From: DATFVJ01 sp963820395
GTDB taxonomy: Bacteria > Actinomycetota > Actinomycetes > Streptosporangiales > Streptosporangiaceae
DNA: 64,000 nt
NCBI GenBank assembly: GCA_963820395.1
Contig: CAWGAE010000024.1
Location: 1-64,000, forward strand
Direction: 5' to 3'
Shown here: piece after piece, positions 1-9,215 of the stretch
Layout: each line of letters begins with the position of its first letter
Numbering within the stretch: the stretch's first letter is position 1
Notes under the pieces: model-generated
What the model was told of the DNA's origin: nothing
What the model saw: only the letters and a program-made list of their open reading frames with translations
Database searches by the model: none
Translations under genes and position numbers: made by a program

Positions 1-1
1 G

Positions 2-52
2 CGGGACGAGATCGCCGTCATCCGCCGCCGCAGCCAGAAGGTGCAGTTCTGA
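2..52 (+). CDS. narG: Nitrate reductase alpha subunit, C-terminal end (partial)
   Basis: Only the last 16 codons are in the window; the frame reads RDEIAVIRRRSQKVQF and stops with TGA at 50-52. The assignment rests on context: narH, narJ and narI follow on the same strand in the standard order. NarG is the molybdenum catalytic subunit of membrane-bound respiratory nitrate reductase. The stop overlaps an ATG at 52, so a tandem repeat now joins narG to narH. Confidence 0.7.
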   Translation, partial: RDEIAVIRRRSQKVQF

Positions 53-56
53 TGCT

Positions 57-160
57 CCGGAGCGGAGCGACCCGATGCGACCGGAGCGGAGCGACCCGAT
101 GCGACCGAGCGGAGCGACCCGATGCGACCGGAGCGGAGCGACCCGATGAAAGCGACCGGA
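57..160 (+). repeat. 24-bp minisatellite between narG and narH
   Basis: Four to five copies of a unit beginning ccggagcggagcgacccgat, about 24 bp long with one 22-bp copy and a degenerate last copy. The array is open in the narH frame from the ATG at 52, so translation starting there would add repeated RSGATRCD-like residues in front of NarH. Confidence 0.85.
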
Positions 161-168
161 GCGACCCG

Positions 169-1807
169 ATGAGACCGATGGCTCAGGTCGCCATGGTGAT
201 GAACCTCGACAAGTGCATCGGCTGCCACACCTGCTCGGTGACCTGCAAGCAGGTGTGGACCAACCGGCCAGGCACCGAATACGTGTACTTCAACAACGTC
301 GAGACCAAGCCCGGCGTCGGCTACCCGCGCCGCTACGAGGACCAGGGGACCTGGAGGGGCGGGTGGGCCCTCGACCGCAAGGGCCGCCTGCAGCTCAAGG
401 CCGGCGGCTGGCTGCGGCGACTACTGTCGATCTTCTACAACCCCGAACTGCCGGCGATTGACGACTACGGCGACCCGTGGACCTATGACTACCAGACCCT
501 CATCAACGCCCCGCCTGGCACACCCAACCCGAGCGCGCATTCGATCTCCTCGCTCACCGGCCGGGCAATGCGAGCCGAAGTGGGGCAGCAACTGGGACGA
601 CGACCTGGCCGGCGGCGCCGCGCACGCGGCGGCCGACCCCGATCTCGCCGGCCTGCAGGACCGGGTCCGGATGGAGTTCGAGCAGGTGTTCATGTTCTAC
701 CTGCCGCGCATCTGCGAGCACTGCCTGAACCCATCGTGCGTGGCATCCTGCCCGTCCGGCGCGATGTACAAGCGGGCAGAGGACGGGATCGTGCTCGTCG
801 ACCAGGACCGCTGCCGCGGCTGGCGGTTCTGCGTGTCCGGCTGCCCGTACAAGAAGGTGTACTTCAACCACCGCACCGGCAAGGCCGAGAAATGTACGTT
901 CTGCTACCCGCGCGTAGAGGTCGGCCAGCCCACCATCTGCGCGGAGACCTGCGTCGGCCGGCTGCGCTACCTCGGCCTGTTCCTCTACGACGCGGACGCG
1001 GTGCTCGCCGCCGCAGCGACCCCGGATCCGCAGGACCTCTACGAGGCGCAGCTTTCTGTGTTCCTCGACCCAGCCGACCCGGCCGTGCAGGACGCGGCGG
1101 CACGTCAGGGCATCCCGGCCGACTGGATCGACGCGGCCATCCGTTCGCCGGTGTACGCGCTAGCCGTTCGGCATAAAATCGCCCTTCCGTTGCATCCGGA
1201 GTACCGGACCCTGCCGATGGTCTGGTACATCCCGCCGCTGTCGCCGGTCGCCGATGTGGTCCACGCGGCGGGCTACGACGACGCCGACCCCGACCGTGTC
1301 TTCGCCACCATCGACGCGCTGCGCATCCCCGTCGAGTACCTGGCCAACCTGTTCACCGCTGGCAACGCGGACACGGTCCGCCAGGTGCTACGCAAGCTCG
1401 CCGCGGTCCGCGCCTACATGCGGGCGACCGAACTCGGCCGAGGCGCCGGTCCGGCGCTGGCACCGGCGGGAAGTGCGGCCGCGGCCGACATCGAGGACCT
1501 GTACCGGTTGCTGGCCATCGCCAAGTACGAGGACCGCTATGTCATCCCGCCTGCGCACGCGGAGGACGCGGGCCTGCTGGCCGCGCAGCACGAGCAGTTG
1601 TTCTGCAGCCTCGACGGCGAGGGTGGCCCCGGCATGGGCGGCAACGGCCCGCCTGGTGCGACTGACGTCGAGGCCTTCCACCCGGCCGCAGGCGCGGGCG
1701 AGCAGGGCACCTTCAAAGCCGGCGACGGGCGGGTGCACTTCAACCTGTTCGGCTGGGACGGCAGGGGCAGTTCACCGCACCTTTTCCCGGACCGGGAGAC
1801 GCCGTGA
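169..1807 (+). pseudogene. narH: Respiratory nitrate reductase beta subunit, single frameshift
   Basis: Iron-sulfur electron-transfer subunit of nitrate reductase. The first frame gives CIGCHTCSVTCKQ near the N-terminus. The second frame carries CEHCLNPSCVASCP, CRGWRFCVSGCPYKK (the Trp is the usual replacement in the 3Fe-4S cluster), KCTFCYPR and GQPTICAETC. The two frames join at about 571, where one extra C after ATG 568-570 would restore LTGRAM-EPKWGSNWDDDL. All cluster ligands are present once the frame is corrected, so this is either a recent mutation or a sequencing error. The start at 169 is chosen because NarH proteins begin MRxMAQxAMVMNLDKCIGC; ATG 52 and 178 are in the same frame. 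The stop overlaps narJ. Confidence 0.88.
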
Positions 1808-2430
1808 GCGCGGCCGGCATCAGCCCGTACAAGCTCGCATCGGTACTGCTCCAGTACCCGACGGCGGCGCTGCTCGCCGGGCTCGCCCCGCTCGGTGACG
1901 CCGCCGCCGCCACCTCGCCGCGGGCGACCAGGGAGGCGTTCGAGCGGTTCCTCGCGTGGCTGCGCGCCACCCCGTCGGCCGAAGTGGCGCAGCACTACGT
2001 AGCCACCTTCGACTTGCGCCGACGCTGCGCCCTGTACCTCACCTACTACCGTTACGGCGACACCCGGCGGCGCGGCATGGCCATGCTGGCGTTCAAGGCC
2101 GCCTACCGGTCGGCCGGCTTCGAGCCGTCCGACGGCGAACTGCCCGACTACCTGCCGATGGTGCTGGATTTCGCGGCGCTGGCGCCGCGCGGCGAGGCGC
2201 TGCTGCGCAGTCACCGCGCCGACCTCGAGTTGCTGCGCCGCGCGCTGCGGGAAGCGGGCACGCCTTACGCCGACCTGGTCGAGGCGGTGTGCGCGCGGCT
2301 GCCCAAGCTGGGACGGCGCGATCTCGAGCTGGTGACCAGGGCATGGGATGGCGGGCCGCCGCGCGAGGAGGTCGGCCTGGAACCGTTCGCCCCGCCCGAG
2401 TACCTGGCCGGGCCGGGGGCACGGCGGTGA
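1804..2430 (+). CDS. narJ: Nitrate reductase molybdenum cofactor assembly chaperone
   Basis: A 208-residue NarJ/delta chaperone, which binds apo-NarG in the cytoplasm until the molybdenum cofactor is inserted; it is not part of the mature enzyme. The N-terminal YKLASVLLQYP and the central HYVATFDLRRRCALYLTYY region with the YGDTRRRG motif are family hallmarks. GTG start overlaps the narH stop by 4 bases and its own stop overlaps the narI start, so translation is probably coupled. Length is normal and the frame is intact. Confidence 0.93.
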   Translation: MSAAGISPYKLASVLLQYPTAALLAGLAPLGDAAAATSPRATREAFERFLAWLRATPSAEVAQHYVATFDLRRRCALYLTYYRYGDTRRRGMAMLAFKAAYRSAGFEPSDGELPDYLPMVLDFAALAPRGEALLRSHRADLELLRRALREAGTPYADLVEAVCARLPKLGRRDLELVTRAWDGGPPREEVGLEPFAPPEYLAGPGARR

Positions 2431-3179
2431 GCAGCGCGAGCGCCGCGCAAGTGTTCTGGTGGGTGATCCTGCCCTACGTCGCGCTCGGGGTGTTCGTGGT
2501 CGGCCACATCTGGCGCTGGCGCTACGACCAGTTCGGCTGGACCAGCCGCTCCACCCAGCTACAGGAACGCCGCCTGCTCAAATGGGGCTCCCCTGTCTTC
2601 CACTATGGCACCTTCGCCGCGATCGCCGGCCACGTCATCGGCATCCTGATCCCCGAGGCATGGACGAGAGCGATCGGCATTCCCGAAAGCGCCTACCGAT
2701 GGTTTTCCGCCGCCGCCGGAACCCTCGCCGCAATCCTGGTCATCGGCGGTGTCGTCGTGCTCGCCGCCCGCCGCCTACTCGTCCCCCGGGTCCGGGTCAC
2801 CACCAGCGCCGTTGACTATGTCACGCTGATCCTGCTGCTGATCGTCATCCTCACCGGCATCGTGCCAACCATCGGGATCAACTTGTTCGGCCACGGCTAT
2901 GACTATCGGACCACCGTCGCGCCCTGGTTCCGCGGCCTGTTCAGCGGACAGCCCGACGTAACCGCCATCGCTGGGGCGCCGATCATTTACCAGGTGCACG
3001 CCTCCGGGGCATGGATCATCTGGGCGATCTGGCCGTTCAGCCGCCTGGTGCACGCCTGGAGCTATCCGCTCTGGTACCTGTGGCGGCCCTACATCGTCTA
3101 TCGCAGCCGCCGAACCGCCGCTCCTGCCGAGCCAGGTACCGGCGGCCGCAGATGGCGGAAGATCGGCGTGCGTTACTGA
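2427..3179 (+). CDS. narI: Respiratory nitrate reductase gamma subunit (cytochrome b)
   Basis: A 250-residue membrane diheme cytochrome b that takes electrons from quinol and passes them to NarH. About five hydrophobic segments are visible, starting at the ILPYVALGVFVVGHIWRW helix. Candidate heme His residues lie in FHYGTFAAIAGHVIG and in YQVHASGAWIIW/RLVHAWS. GTG start in the overlap gtga with narJ. Intact and last in the nar operon; no clear terminator hairpin was seen after it. Confidence 0.93.
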   Translation: MSSASAAQVFWWVILPYVALGVFVVGHIWRWRYDQFGWTSRSTQLQERRLLKWGSPVFHYGTFAAIAGHVIGILIPEAWTRAIGIPESAYRWFSAAAGTLAAILVIGGVVVLAARRLLVPRVRVTTSAVDYVTLILLLIVILTGIVPTIGINLFGHGYDYRTTVAPWFRGLFSGQPDVTAIAGAPIIYQVHASGAWIIWAIWPFSRLVHAWSYPLWYLWRPYIVYRSRRTAAPAEPGTGGRRWRKIGVRY

Positions 3180-3358
3180 TGGAGCCTCGGTCGCTGGCCT
3201 CGGATGTCCGCGGATCTGGCCTCGGGTATCCGCCGACAGGGCCATAAAGAAAGAAATGGCAGCGCATTGCAGCGCATTGCAGCCAGCCCCAGTGAAGGCC
3301 AAGTGAAGGCGGCCCAGGGAAGGCAGCCCAGTGACGGCGGCCCAGTGACGGCAACCCA

Positions 3359-4622
3359 GTGACGTCGGCGCCTGGCCCCGCCAAAGCGCGGCGACAGCAG
3401 CCTGGCGGCGGCCGCGGGTCAGGCGGCACGCCGTCGCGGGCCTCATCGTCGCCACCTACCTCCTGGCGGCGGTGGTGGTCGTGGCTGTGCACGCAGTGTT
3501 CGCCGACCCGGAATGGCTGGCGCTGCACCTCCTCGTGCTCGGTGCGGCCACCAACGCGGTGTTCGTGTGGAGCCGGCACTTCGCCCAAGCACTCCTGCAC
3601 GTCCGCACCGATACCGGCCGGTCCGAGTACGCCCGGCTAGCGTTGCTCAACGTCGGCGTCGCTGCGGTGCTGGCCGGCGTCTCCGCGAGTTCGCCCGCGC
3701 TCGCCGCGGCCGGCGCAGGGCTAGTGGTGGCCGCGGCTAGCTGGCATGTCGCCTGCCTGGTGACGATGGCACGTGCGTCCGCGCTCGCCAGACCGCTGCG
3801 CGAAGTGGTCTGGTACTACGTGGCCGGCGGGGTGGCACTAGTGGCCGGGGGCGGGCTGGGCGGGCTGCTGGCGACGGAGTCGGTCGGCACACCTCCCCTC
3901 GACCTGGCCGTCCGCCTCACCCACGCGCACCTGAACCTGTTCGGCTGGCTCGGGCTCGCGATCATCGGCACACAGTTCACGCTGTGGCCTGCCGTGCTCC
4001 GCACCCGCATGGCCGAAGGTGCGCCGCGGAGCGCCAGGAGGGTCCTGCTTGTGACGGTCACGGGTCTGGTCGTCGCGGTCGCCGGCTTGCTGGTCACGCC
4101 GATATTTAGCAGCGCACGCTGGCTGGCCGCGGCCGGGATGGCCGGGTACGGCGGCGGAGTCGCAGGCTCGCTGGTGCCGGCCGCCCGTGAGATGCGGGTC
4201 AGGCCGCCGCGCAACGCGGCCGCCTGGGCACTTCTCGCCGCTAACGCATGGCTGATCGCCGGAATCGGTGCGGACATAGCCGGACTCGGTGCCGGCCTGG
4301 GTCAGGCCGACCGCGTGCTCTCTGCTGTGCTGGTGCCGGTTCTTGGCATCGGTGTCGTCGCGCAAATTCTCACTGGCGCCATGACATTCCTGCTACCGGT
4401 CGTGGCCGGTGGAGGCCCGGCAGGCAACAAACGGCTGACCGCGATTCTCGAACGCGGCTGGCGAAGTCGGACGATCATGGCCAACGCCGGGGTGCTGGTC
4501 CTCGTGCTACCCGTCGGCATGCTACGGATCGCCGCCTGGGCCGCGGTGCTATCGCGTTCGGCTCATTCCCGTTCTTCGTGGCGGCGGCGCTGCTCACCGT
4601 CCGCGGTATGGCAACCGGCTGA
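3359..4622 (+). pseudogene. Copper-oxidase-associated membrane protein, frameshifted
   Basis: A polytopic membrane protein (10 or more hydrophobic segments) with RLTHAHLNLFGWLGLAIIG and TQFTLWPAVLRTRM, which resembles the membrane domain found alone or in front of actinobacterial multicopper oxidases and nitrite reductases; next to nar it may serve denitrification or NO handling. The first helix (HAVAGLIVATYLLAAVVVV) begins upstream of the first usable start in its frame (GTG 3472). An ATG at 3359 in the next frame, MTSAPGPAKARRQQ, would reach it through one frameshift. A second slip near 4547 leads to AIAFGSFPFFVAAALLTVRG and a stop at 4622. Uncorrected, the main frame runs into the SulP tail to 5145. 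Confidence 0.65.
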
Positions 4623-5145
4623 CGCGATTCTTGGCCGGGTCCCCGGCGTCGGCGGGATGCATGACGTCGACGACTATCCGGAGGCGAAGACCATCCCCGG
4701 GCTCGTCGTCTACCGTTACAACGCGCCGCTGTTCTTCGCCAACTCCGAGGATTTCAAGCGGCGGGCGCTCGCCGCCGCCGACCAGCAGGCGCAGCCGGTC
4801 GCCTGGTACATACTCAACGTCGAGGCCAACGTCGAAGTCGACCTCACCGGGCTTGAGGCGCTCGACGCGGTACGCGAGAACCTCGCCCAGCGGGGAACGA
4901 TATTCGCTCTCGCGCGAGTCAAGCAAGATGTGCTCCGCGACCTTGCGGCCTCCGGCCCCGGCAGAGAAGATCGGGGCAGAGTACATGTCCCGACCATGCC
5001 GCTCGCAGTCGCGGCGTACGAGAAGTGGGCAAAGGCTCACCCGCCTCAGCCGCCCCCCGCTGAGCCCGCGGGGCCCCAGCCGGCGCCGCCGGAACCAGCG
5101 CAACCGGAGCCGCCGCAACCGGAGCCGGGGCCCGACAACCCATAG
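4623..5145 (+). pseudogene. SulP-type anion transporter, C-terminal STAS remnant
   Basis: The residues DAILGRVPGVGGMHDVDDYP, VVYRYNAPLFFANSEDFKRR and VEANVEVDLTGLEAL match the linker and STAS domain at the end of SulP sulfate/bicarbonate transporters. The whole membrane domain is missing; the fragment starts immediately after the corrected stop of the preceding gene at 4622. A proline-rich tail (PPQPEPG type) closes the frame. In the uncorrected sequence it is fused in frame to the membrane protein upstream. No start codon of its own was identified, so it is most likely a deletion remnant. Confidence 0.75.
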
Positions 5146-5399
5146 CGGATCACCGGCGGGCCTACCGCGCCGTCAAGGTCGATGACGGTCCGGCTAGCCG
5201 AGCCCGCGGCGCGTCCCGGCGGGTAACCACCACGAGGCCGGTCCTCATTTCATCCGCGCCATATCCGCGCAGCCGTTCAGGCTCATCTCGATCTCACGGC
5301 CACGCCGGTCCGCAGGCGTTCGCAAGATCAGCGCGCCAGTGCCCAAGCCGGCGCCGGGGACAACCCAATGGCAGCGGCCGGGCGGCACCTCTACCTGCG
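5146..5399. other. Intergenic, no supported gene
   Basis: GC-rich to about 5390 with no convincing coding sequence. A 67-codon minus-strand frame (5245-5448, contains VEVPPGRCHWVVPGAGLGTG) has no ribosome binding site or recognised family. The AT-rich island at about 5396-5445 holds a promoter candidate, listed separately. Confidence 0.5.
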
Positions 5400-5429
5400 T
5401 TGTATTACATAGAGTAAGATGCCTAATAC
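5400..5429 (+). promoter_or_regulatory. Candidate sigma-70-type promoter for the response regulator
   Basis: TTGTAT at 5400-5405 and TAATAC at 5424-5429 with an 18-bp spacer, inside an unusually AT-rich island about 70 bp before the ATG at 5499. Confidence 0.45.
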
Positions 5430-5498
5430 CTAATGTTGCAAATCGCATGGGGCCGTCGGCGTGCCCGACCGACCTCGCTGGGCTACCTTGGGGGGCCG

Positions 5499-5873
5499 AT
5501 GGCCAGGGTTTTGTTGGCCGAGGATGACGCTGACATCAGTTATCTGGTCGTGTTCAAGCTGCGACTGGCGGGTCATGACGTCACTGCCTTCGCTGACGGC
5601 CTCTCCGCGCTCGCCTCGGCCCGCCGCGACCGGCCTGACGTCGTCGTGCTCGACATCATGATGCCCCGCATGTCCGGACTTGATCTCTGCCGCGAGCTGC
5701 GGACCGATCCGGCGACCGCGGATCTGCCAATCGTCATGCTGACTGCCCGCGCGCAGGAATCGGACATCGAGGCGGGCTTCGCGGCCGGCGCGGACGACTA
5801 CATCGTCAAGCCGTTCAGCCTGCGGGAGCTTGTCAGCCGCATCGAGGCGGTGCTGGCCCGCGTACAGGCGTGA
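5499..5873 (+). CDS. Single-domain response regulator (receiver only)
   Basis: A 124-residue CheY-like receiver with no output domain. The acidic pocket (AEDDAD near residue 10), the phosphoacceptor Asp at about 52 in VLDIMMPRMSG, the Thr in MLTARA and the Lys in IVKPFS are all present. The ATG at 5499 is chosen because MARVLLAEDD is the canonical receiver start, preceded by a G-rich stretch; an upstream in-frame start adds a non-conserved tail. It is followed by a hybrid-free histidine kinase on the same strand, its likely partner. Confidence 0.88.
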   Translation: MARVLLAEDDADISYLVVFKLRLAGHDVTAFADGLSALASARRDRPDVVVLDIMMPRMSGLDLCRELRTDPATADLPIVMLTARAQESDIEAGFAAGADDYIVKPFSLRELVSRIEAVLARVQA

Positions 5874-6042
5874 TAGCTAGGCGTGGATTTCCTGGGATCA
5901 TGACGGTGAGACCCACCGCGATCACGGCGCAGAGCCCACTGCGCAGCGGCCGCGGTGATTGGCCTCGCTCCCGCTTCTCGCGTTCGGCCGGCGCTCACAG
6001 GGGTTGATCGGCCGTCCACCGCCGCGGCTTGGGCACCGTGAC

Positions 6043-8148
6043 ATGGCAACGCTGCCGGAGCGGCCGCAGGCCCCCGGGGCAGAGCAGCCCGGCATGAGTG
6101 CCGGTGGCTCGATCACGCGCCGGCTCCGGATCGGCTTGGCGGTCTTCGCCCTGGCGCTCGCCGCTACTGCCGGGCTCACCGTCGCGGCGGTATCGCGCCA
6201 GGACGAGACGCTCGGCGAGCAGACCACGCGCGTCCAGCCCCTGCAGGCGGCGAACATCCAGCTGCGCGAAGAATTCGCGAGGTCGCAAGCAGGTCTCTAC
6301 GGTTATCTCCTGACTGGCCAGAAGCGCTTCCTTGATGTCTACCGCGATGCCCGCGCCGAGCTGACTGGCTCGCTCGCGCAGATCCGGCGGCTCGCGCCCG
6401 GCGAACTGGCCGGCGCCGCCGAGACGCAGGCGCGCGCGGCGCAATCCTGGTACAAGATCATCGACCAGAGCGCCGCCGTCCCGTGGGGAAGTCGCGCGGC
6501 GGTCAGGCTGACGGAGCAGGATACGCCCGCCGCGGCGGCGTTCTACCGCGCGAACGGGCAGTTGCAGCAGCGCGCCGGGGCGTGGGCCCGCCGGGTGACC
6601 CGTGATAGCCGACGCTCGCTCGAAGCCAGTCTCGCTTGGAGCGGCGGCTTCCTTGCCGTCGTTGTCGCGCTCGCCCTGGTGGTGCCGGTGGTCACCACGC
6701 GCCGCATCGCCAGGCCGCTGCGCGCGCTGACCGCAACCTTGCGGCAGCTCACCGCAGGCGACCACGCCGCACGCGCGCAAGTGGCCGGTGCCCCCGAGGT
6801 CCAGGCGGCGGCACGCTCAGTCAACGCGCTCGCCGACGAGGCCGACCGGCTGCGCCGCGAGGAGCAGGAGCATGCCCGGTTGCGTGCCATGGCCCGCGAC
6901 GCAGGAAACCGGATCCGCGAGGAACTGAAGCCGGCCGACGTAATCCGTGCAGCGCATGCCACGATCGAACAGAACATGGATTGTGACCTAGCGTTCGTGC
7001 ACCTGGTCAGCAAGGGGCGCATGGGCAGCCCCGAGTGCCACGAGCGCGACCTGCCTGTGCCGGCCGGATTCCTTTCCGTGCTGCCCGACGATGCGGTCGA
7101 ATGGGGCACGGATCTGCTCAAGCGCGGCGCCAGCATGGTGGTCCAGGAGCTGGACGGCCCTGACGGCGATGCGGTGCCCCCCTTGGTACGGGAGGCCTTG
7201 CTCCGTCTGGGCGTGACGTCCCACATCGTCACTCCCTTTGGCATCGGTTCGGAGCTTCTTGGGCTGCTCGCAGGGGAGCGCACCCGCCGTGGTCACCCGT
7301 GGACGGCGGCCGAGATCGACGCGTTCGAATCGATTGCGGCCGATGTCGGCCGGGGGCTCAACCACGCCCGGCTGTACGAGGCCGAGAATCGCCTCGTGGC
7401 GGACCTGAAAGCACTTGACCGCGCGAGAACCGATTTCCTCGCGACAGTTTCGCATGAGCTACGCACCCCCCTGACCAGCATCGCCGGCTACGTGGAGCTG
7501 CTAAAAGAAGGCGACGCGGGGCCCCTCACCGCAGACCAGAACCGGATGCTCGACACCATCGACCGTAACGCCGCCCTGCTACGGAACCTGATCGAGGACG
7601 TGCTCATGCTCTCCAGGATCGAGCTCGGGCCTCCCGCGGCCAGGAAGGAGTCAGTGGATCTGACCGAGGCCATCTCGGCCGCGGTCACGGCGATCCAGCC
7701 GGTCGCGGAGGCTGGCGAGGTCGTCCTGACGTCGGAGTGCCACGAGCGGAGCCTCATGGTGAACGGCGATGCCAGCCAGCTCGACCGGGTGCTGATGAAC
7801 CTGCTGTCGAACGCGGTGAAGTTCACCCCAGCGTCCGGAACGGTGACCGTGACGGCGACATACGCTGACGGGTGGGCGGTAGTAAGTGTCCGCGACACCG
7901 GAATCGGCATTCCAGAGCGAGACAAGAAGGACCTCTTCAGCCGGTTCTTCCGGGCTTCCAATGTCGTGGCGCGCTCGTTTCCGGGCACCGGCCTCGGATT
8001 GTCGATCTCCCGTACGATCGTCACCGCGCACGGCGGAGAAGTGCATTTGCAGTCACGGGAGGGCACCGGCACCACCGTGACCGTGCGAATCCCGCTGCAG
8101 AGTGCACAAGAGCCCCGCGAGGCCGCCGCCCGCGGGCAGCGGCGGTGA
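6043..8148 (+). CDS. Sensor histidine kinase (CHASE3-like sensor, HAMP, GAF)
   Basis: About 700 residues: an N-terminal transmembrane helix (RIGLAVFALALAATAGLTVA), an extracytoplasmic CHASE3-like helical region (QLREEFARSQAGLYGYLLTG), a second helix (LAVVVALALVVPVV), a HAMP linker, a GAF domain, then HisKA with FLATVSHELRTPLTSI (His about 471) and HATPase_c with NLLSNAVKF, DTGIGI and GTGLGLSI. It autophosphorylates on His and probably phosphorylates the receiver encoded just upstream. The start is uncertain: TTG 5959, ATG 6043 and ATG 6094 are in frame and none has a strong Shine-Dalgarno. Ligand unknown. Confidence 0.85.
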   Translation: MATLPERPQAPGAEQPGMSAGGSITRRLRIGLAVFALALAATAGLTVAAVSRQDETLGEQTTRVQPLQAANIQLREEFARSQAGLYGYLLTGQKRFLDVYRDARAELTGSLAQIRRLAPGELAGAAETQARAAQSWYKIIDQSAAVPWGSRAAVRLTEQDTPAAAAFYRANGQLQQRAGAWARRVTRDSRRSLEASLAWSGGFLAVVVALALVVPVVTTRRIARPLRALTATLRQLTAGDHAARAQVAGAPEVQAAARSVNALADEADRLRREEQEHARLRAMARDAGNRIREELKPADVIRAAHATIEQNMDCDLAFVHLVSKGRMGSPECHERDLPVPAGFLSVLPDDAVEWGTDLLKRGASMVVQELDGPDGDAVPPLVREALLRLGVTSHIVTPFGIGSELLGLLAGERTRRGHPWTAAEIDAFESIAADVGRGLNHARLYEAENRLVADLKALDRARTDFLATVSHELRTPLTSIAGYVELLKEGDAGPLTADQNRMLDTIDRNAALLRNLIEDVLMLSRIELGPPAARKESVDLTEAISAAVTAIQPVAEAGEVVLTSECHERSLMVNGDASQLDRVLMNLLSNAVKFTPASGTVTVTATYADGWAVVSVRDTGIGIPERDKKDLFSRFFRASNVVARSFPGTGLGLSISRTIVTAHGGEVHLQSREGTGTTVTVRIPLQSAQEPREAAARGQRR

Positions 8149-8295
8149 TCCCTGCCCACGCCGGGAGCCAGGGCCGCCTCGGCGTGCGGCCAGCGAAAGG
8201 GCGATCAGCGATCCCGAGCTACGTGCTGTGGCCGTTCGGGTGGACGATCGAGGTACGGCGCGACGCGGGGGGCGGCGCGCTGGTAGGAAACATCA

Positions 8296-8436
8296 TCACT
8301 CGGCGGGTAGCTCGGCGCGGCAGCGCGGGCAGATCGCCGGTGGATCGCTGTCCGCCAGCGCTCCGCACTCCGGGCAGACCCGTGCCAGCCAGCAGGCCGG
8401 GTCGCCGACTTCACTCTCGTCGGGGTTAACGTTCAT
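8296..8436 (-). CDS. Small zinc-ribbon protein (46 aa)
   Basis: A short frame beginning MNVNPDESEVGDPACWL and holding two CxxC pairs, CPECGALADSD and CPRCRAEL, which is a rubredoxin-like or zinc-ribbon knuckle. Start ATG at 8434-8436, stop TGA at 8296-8298. It stands alone on the minus strand downstream of the histidine kinase. The Cys spacing and acidic composition make coding likely; the function (nucleic-acid or protein contact through Zn) is unknown. Confidence 0.6.
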   Translation of the reverse strand: MNVNPDESEVGDPACWLARVCPECGALADSDPPAICPRCRAELPAE

Positions 8437-8697
8437 CGCCACACGTCGCCACCAATGCACAAGGGTCTGCCAAACCTGCTGCCGCGGACGCCAGCGGGCG
8501 GGCCTTCCGGACCTATCATGCCCGCTCCCGGGTGGTCCACCTGCCGGTCCACGCGCGGGCGGAGCAACCCCAGGGACACCCGGCGCTGGAACTTGACGCC
8601 TTCACACGGTCACCACAGAGGCTTCACGCGCCTTGCGCCCCGCTGCGCTGTCCTTGCCTGAAGTGCCAGCCAACGCACGGATGGGAGGACGGCCGAG

Positions 8698-9162
8698 GTG
8701 ACCGCTGCCGACCTGCTGGTGCTGGCTCCTTGGCTGATATTCGGAGCCGGCCTTGCGGCGATCGGCTGCAGGCTGTTGCACGGCCGGGGCAAGTCCCGCC
8801 AGCACCGCCGCCATATCCGATGACAGCCGCGGCGGAGCTTCGTCGTCGCTACCGCGAGCGCCGCTGCCATCTGGGCTGCCTACGCGTTCTTTATCGGGCG
8901 CCTGGGCGGTAAGGCGTTCGTGGACAGGCCCTGGGCGGGTTTTCTGCTGGCACTCGGCGTCGCGCTGATGGTCAGCGCCCTCGTCGAGGTGTTTCGGCGG
9001 GCCCGGCCCGGCGCTTGCTCGGCTGGATCAGGTCCCGGCGCTCGGCAGCATCATCCGGCCTGGGCCTGGGCCTGGGCCCCGGACCCGGGGGCGCGGCGGG
9101 CTCACCCGCGCCGGGATCCGTGCACGCGGCGTCACCTCACGAGGGCAGCCTGGCCGGGGTAG
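8698..9162 (+). pseudogene. Small membrane protein split by an in-frame TGA
   Basis: GTG at 8698, preceded by gggaggac, opens MTAADLLVLAPWLIFGAG..., a 41-residue protein with one membrane helix ending at TGA 8821-8823. The same frame continues past this stop as RRSFVVATASAAAIWAAYAFF and PWAGFLLALGVALMVSALVE, two more helices, then low-complexity sequence to 9162. The continuous membrane character on both sides of the stop suggests one gene broken by a nonsense mutation, although two small proteins cannot be excluded. No family recognised. Confidence 0.5.
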
Positions 9163-9215
9163 ACGCGGTCACCGGCGAATCAGGCCGGCCCGGCACGGCC
9201 ACCGATTGCCAGGCG

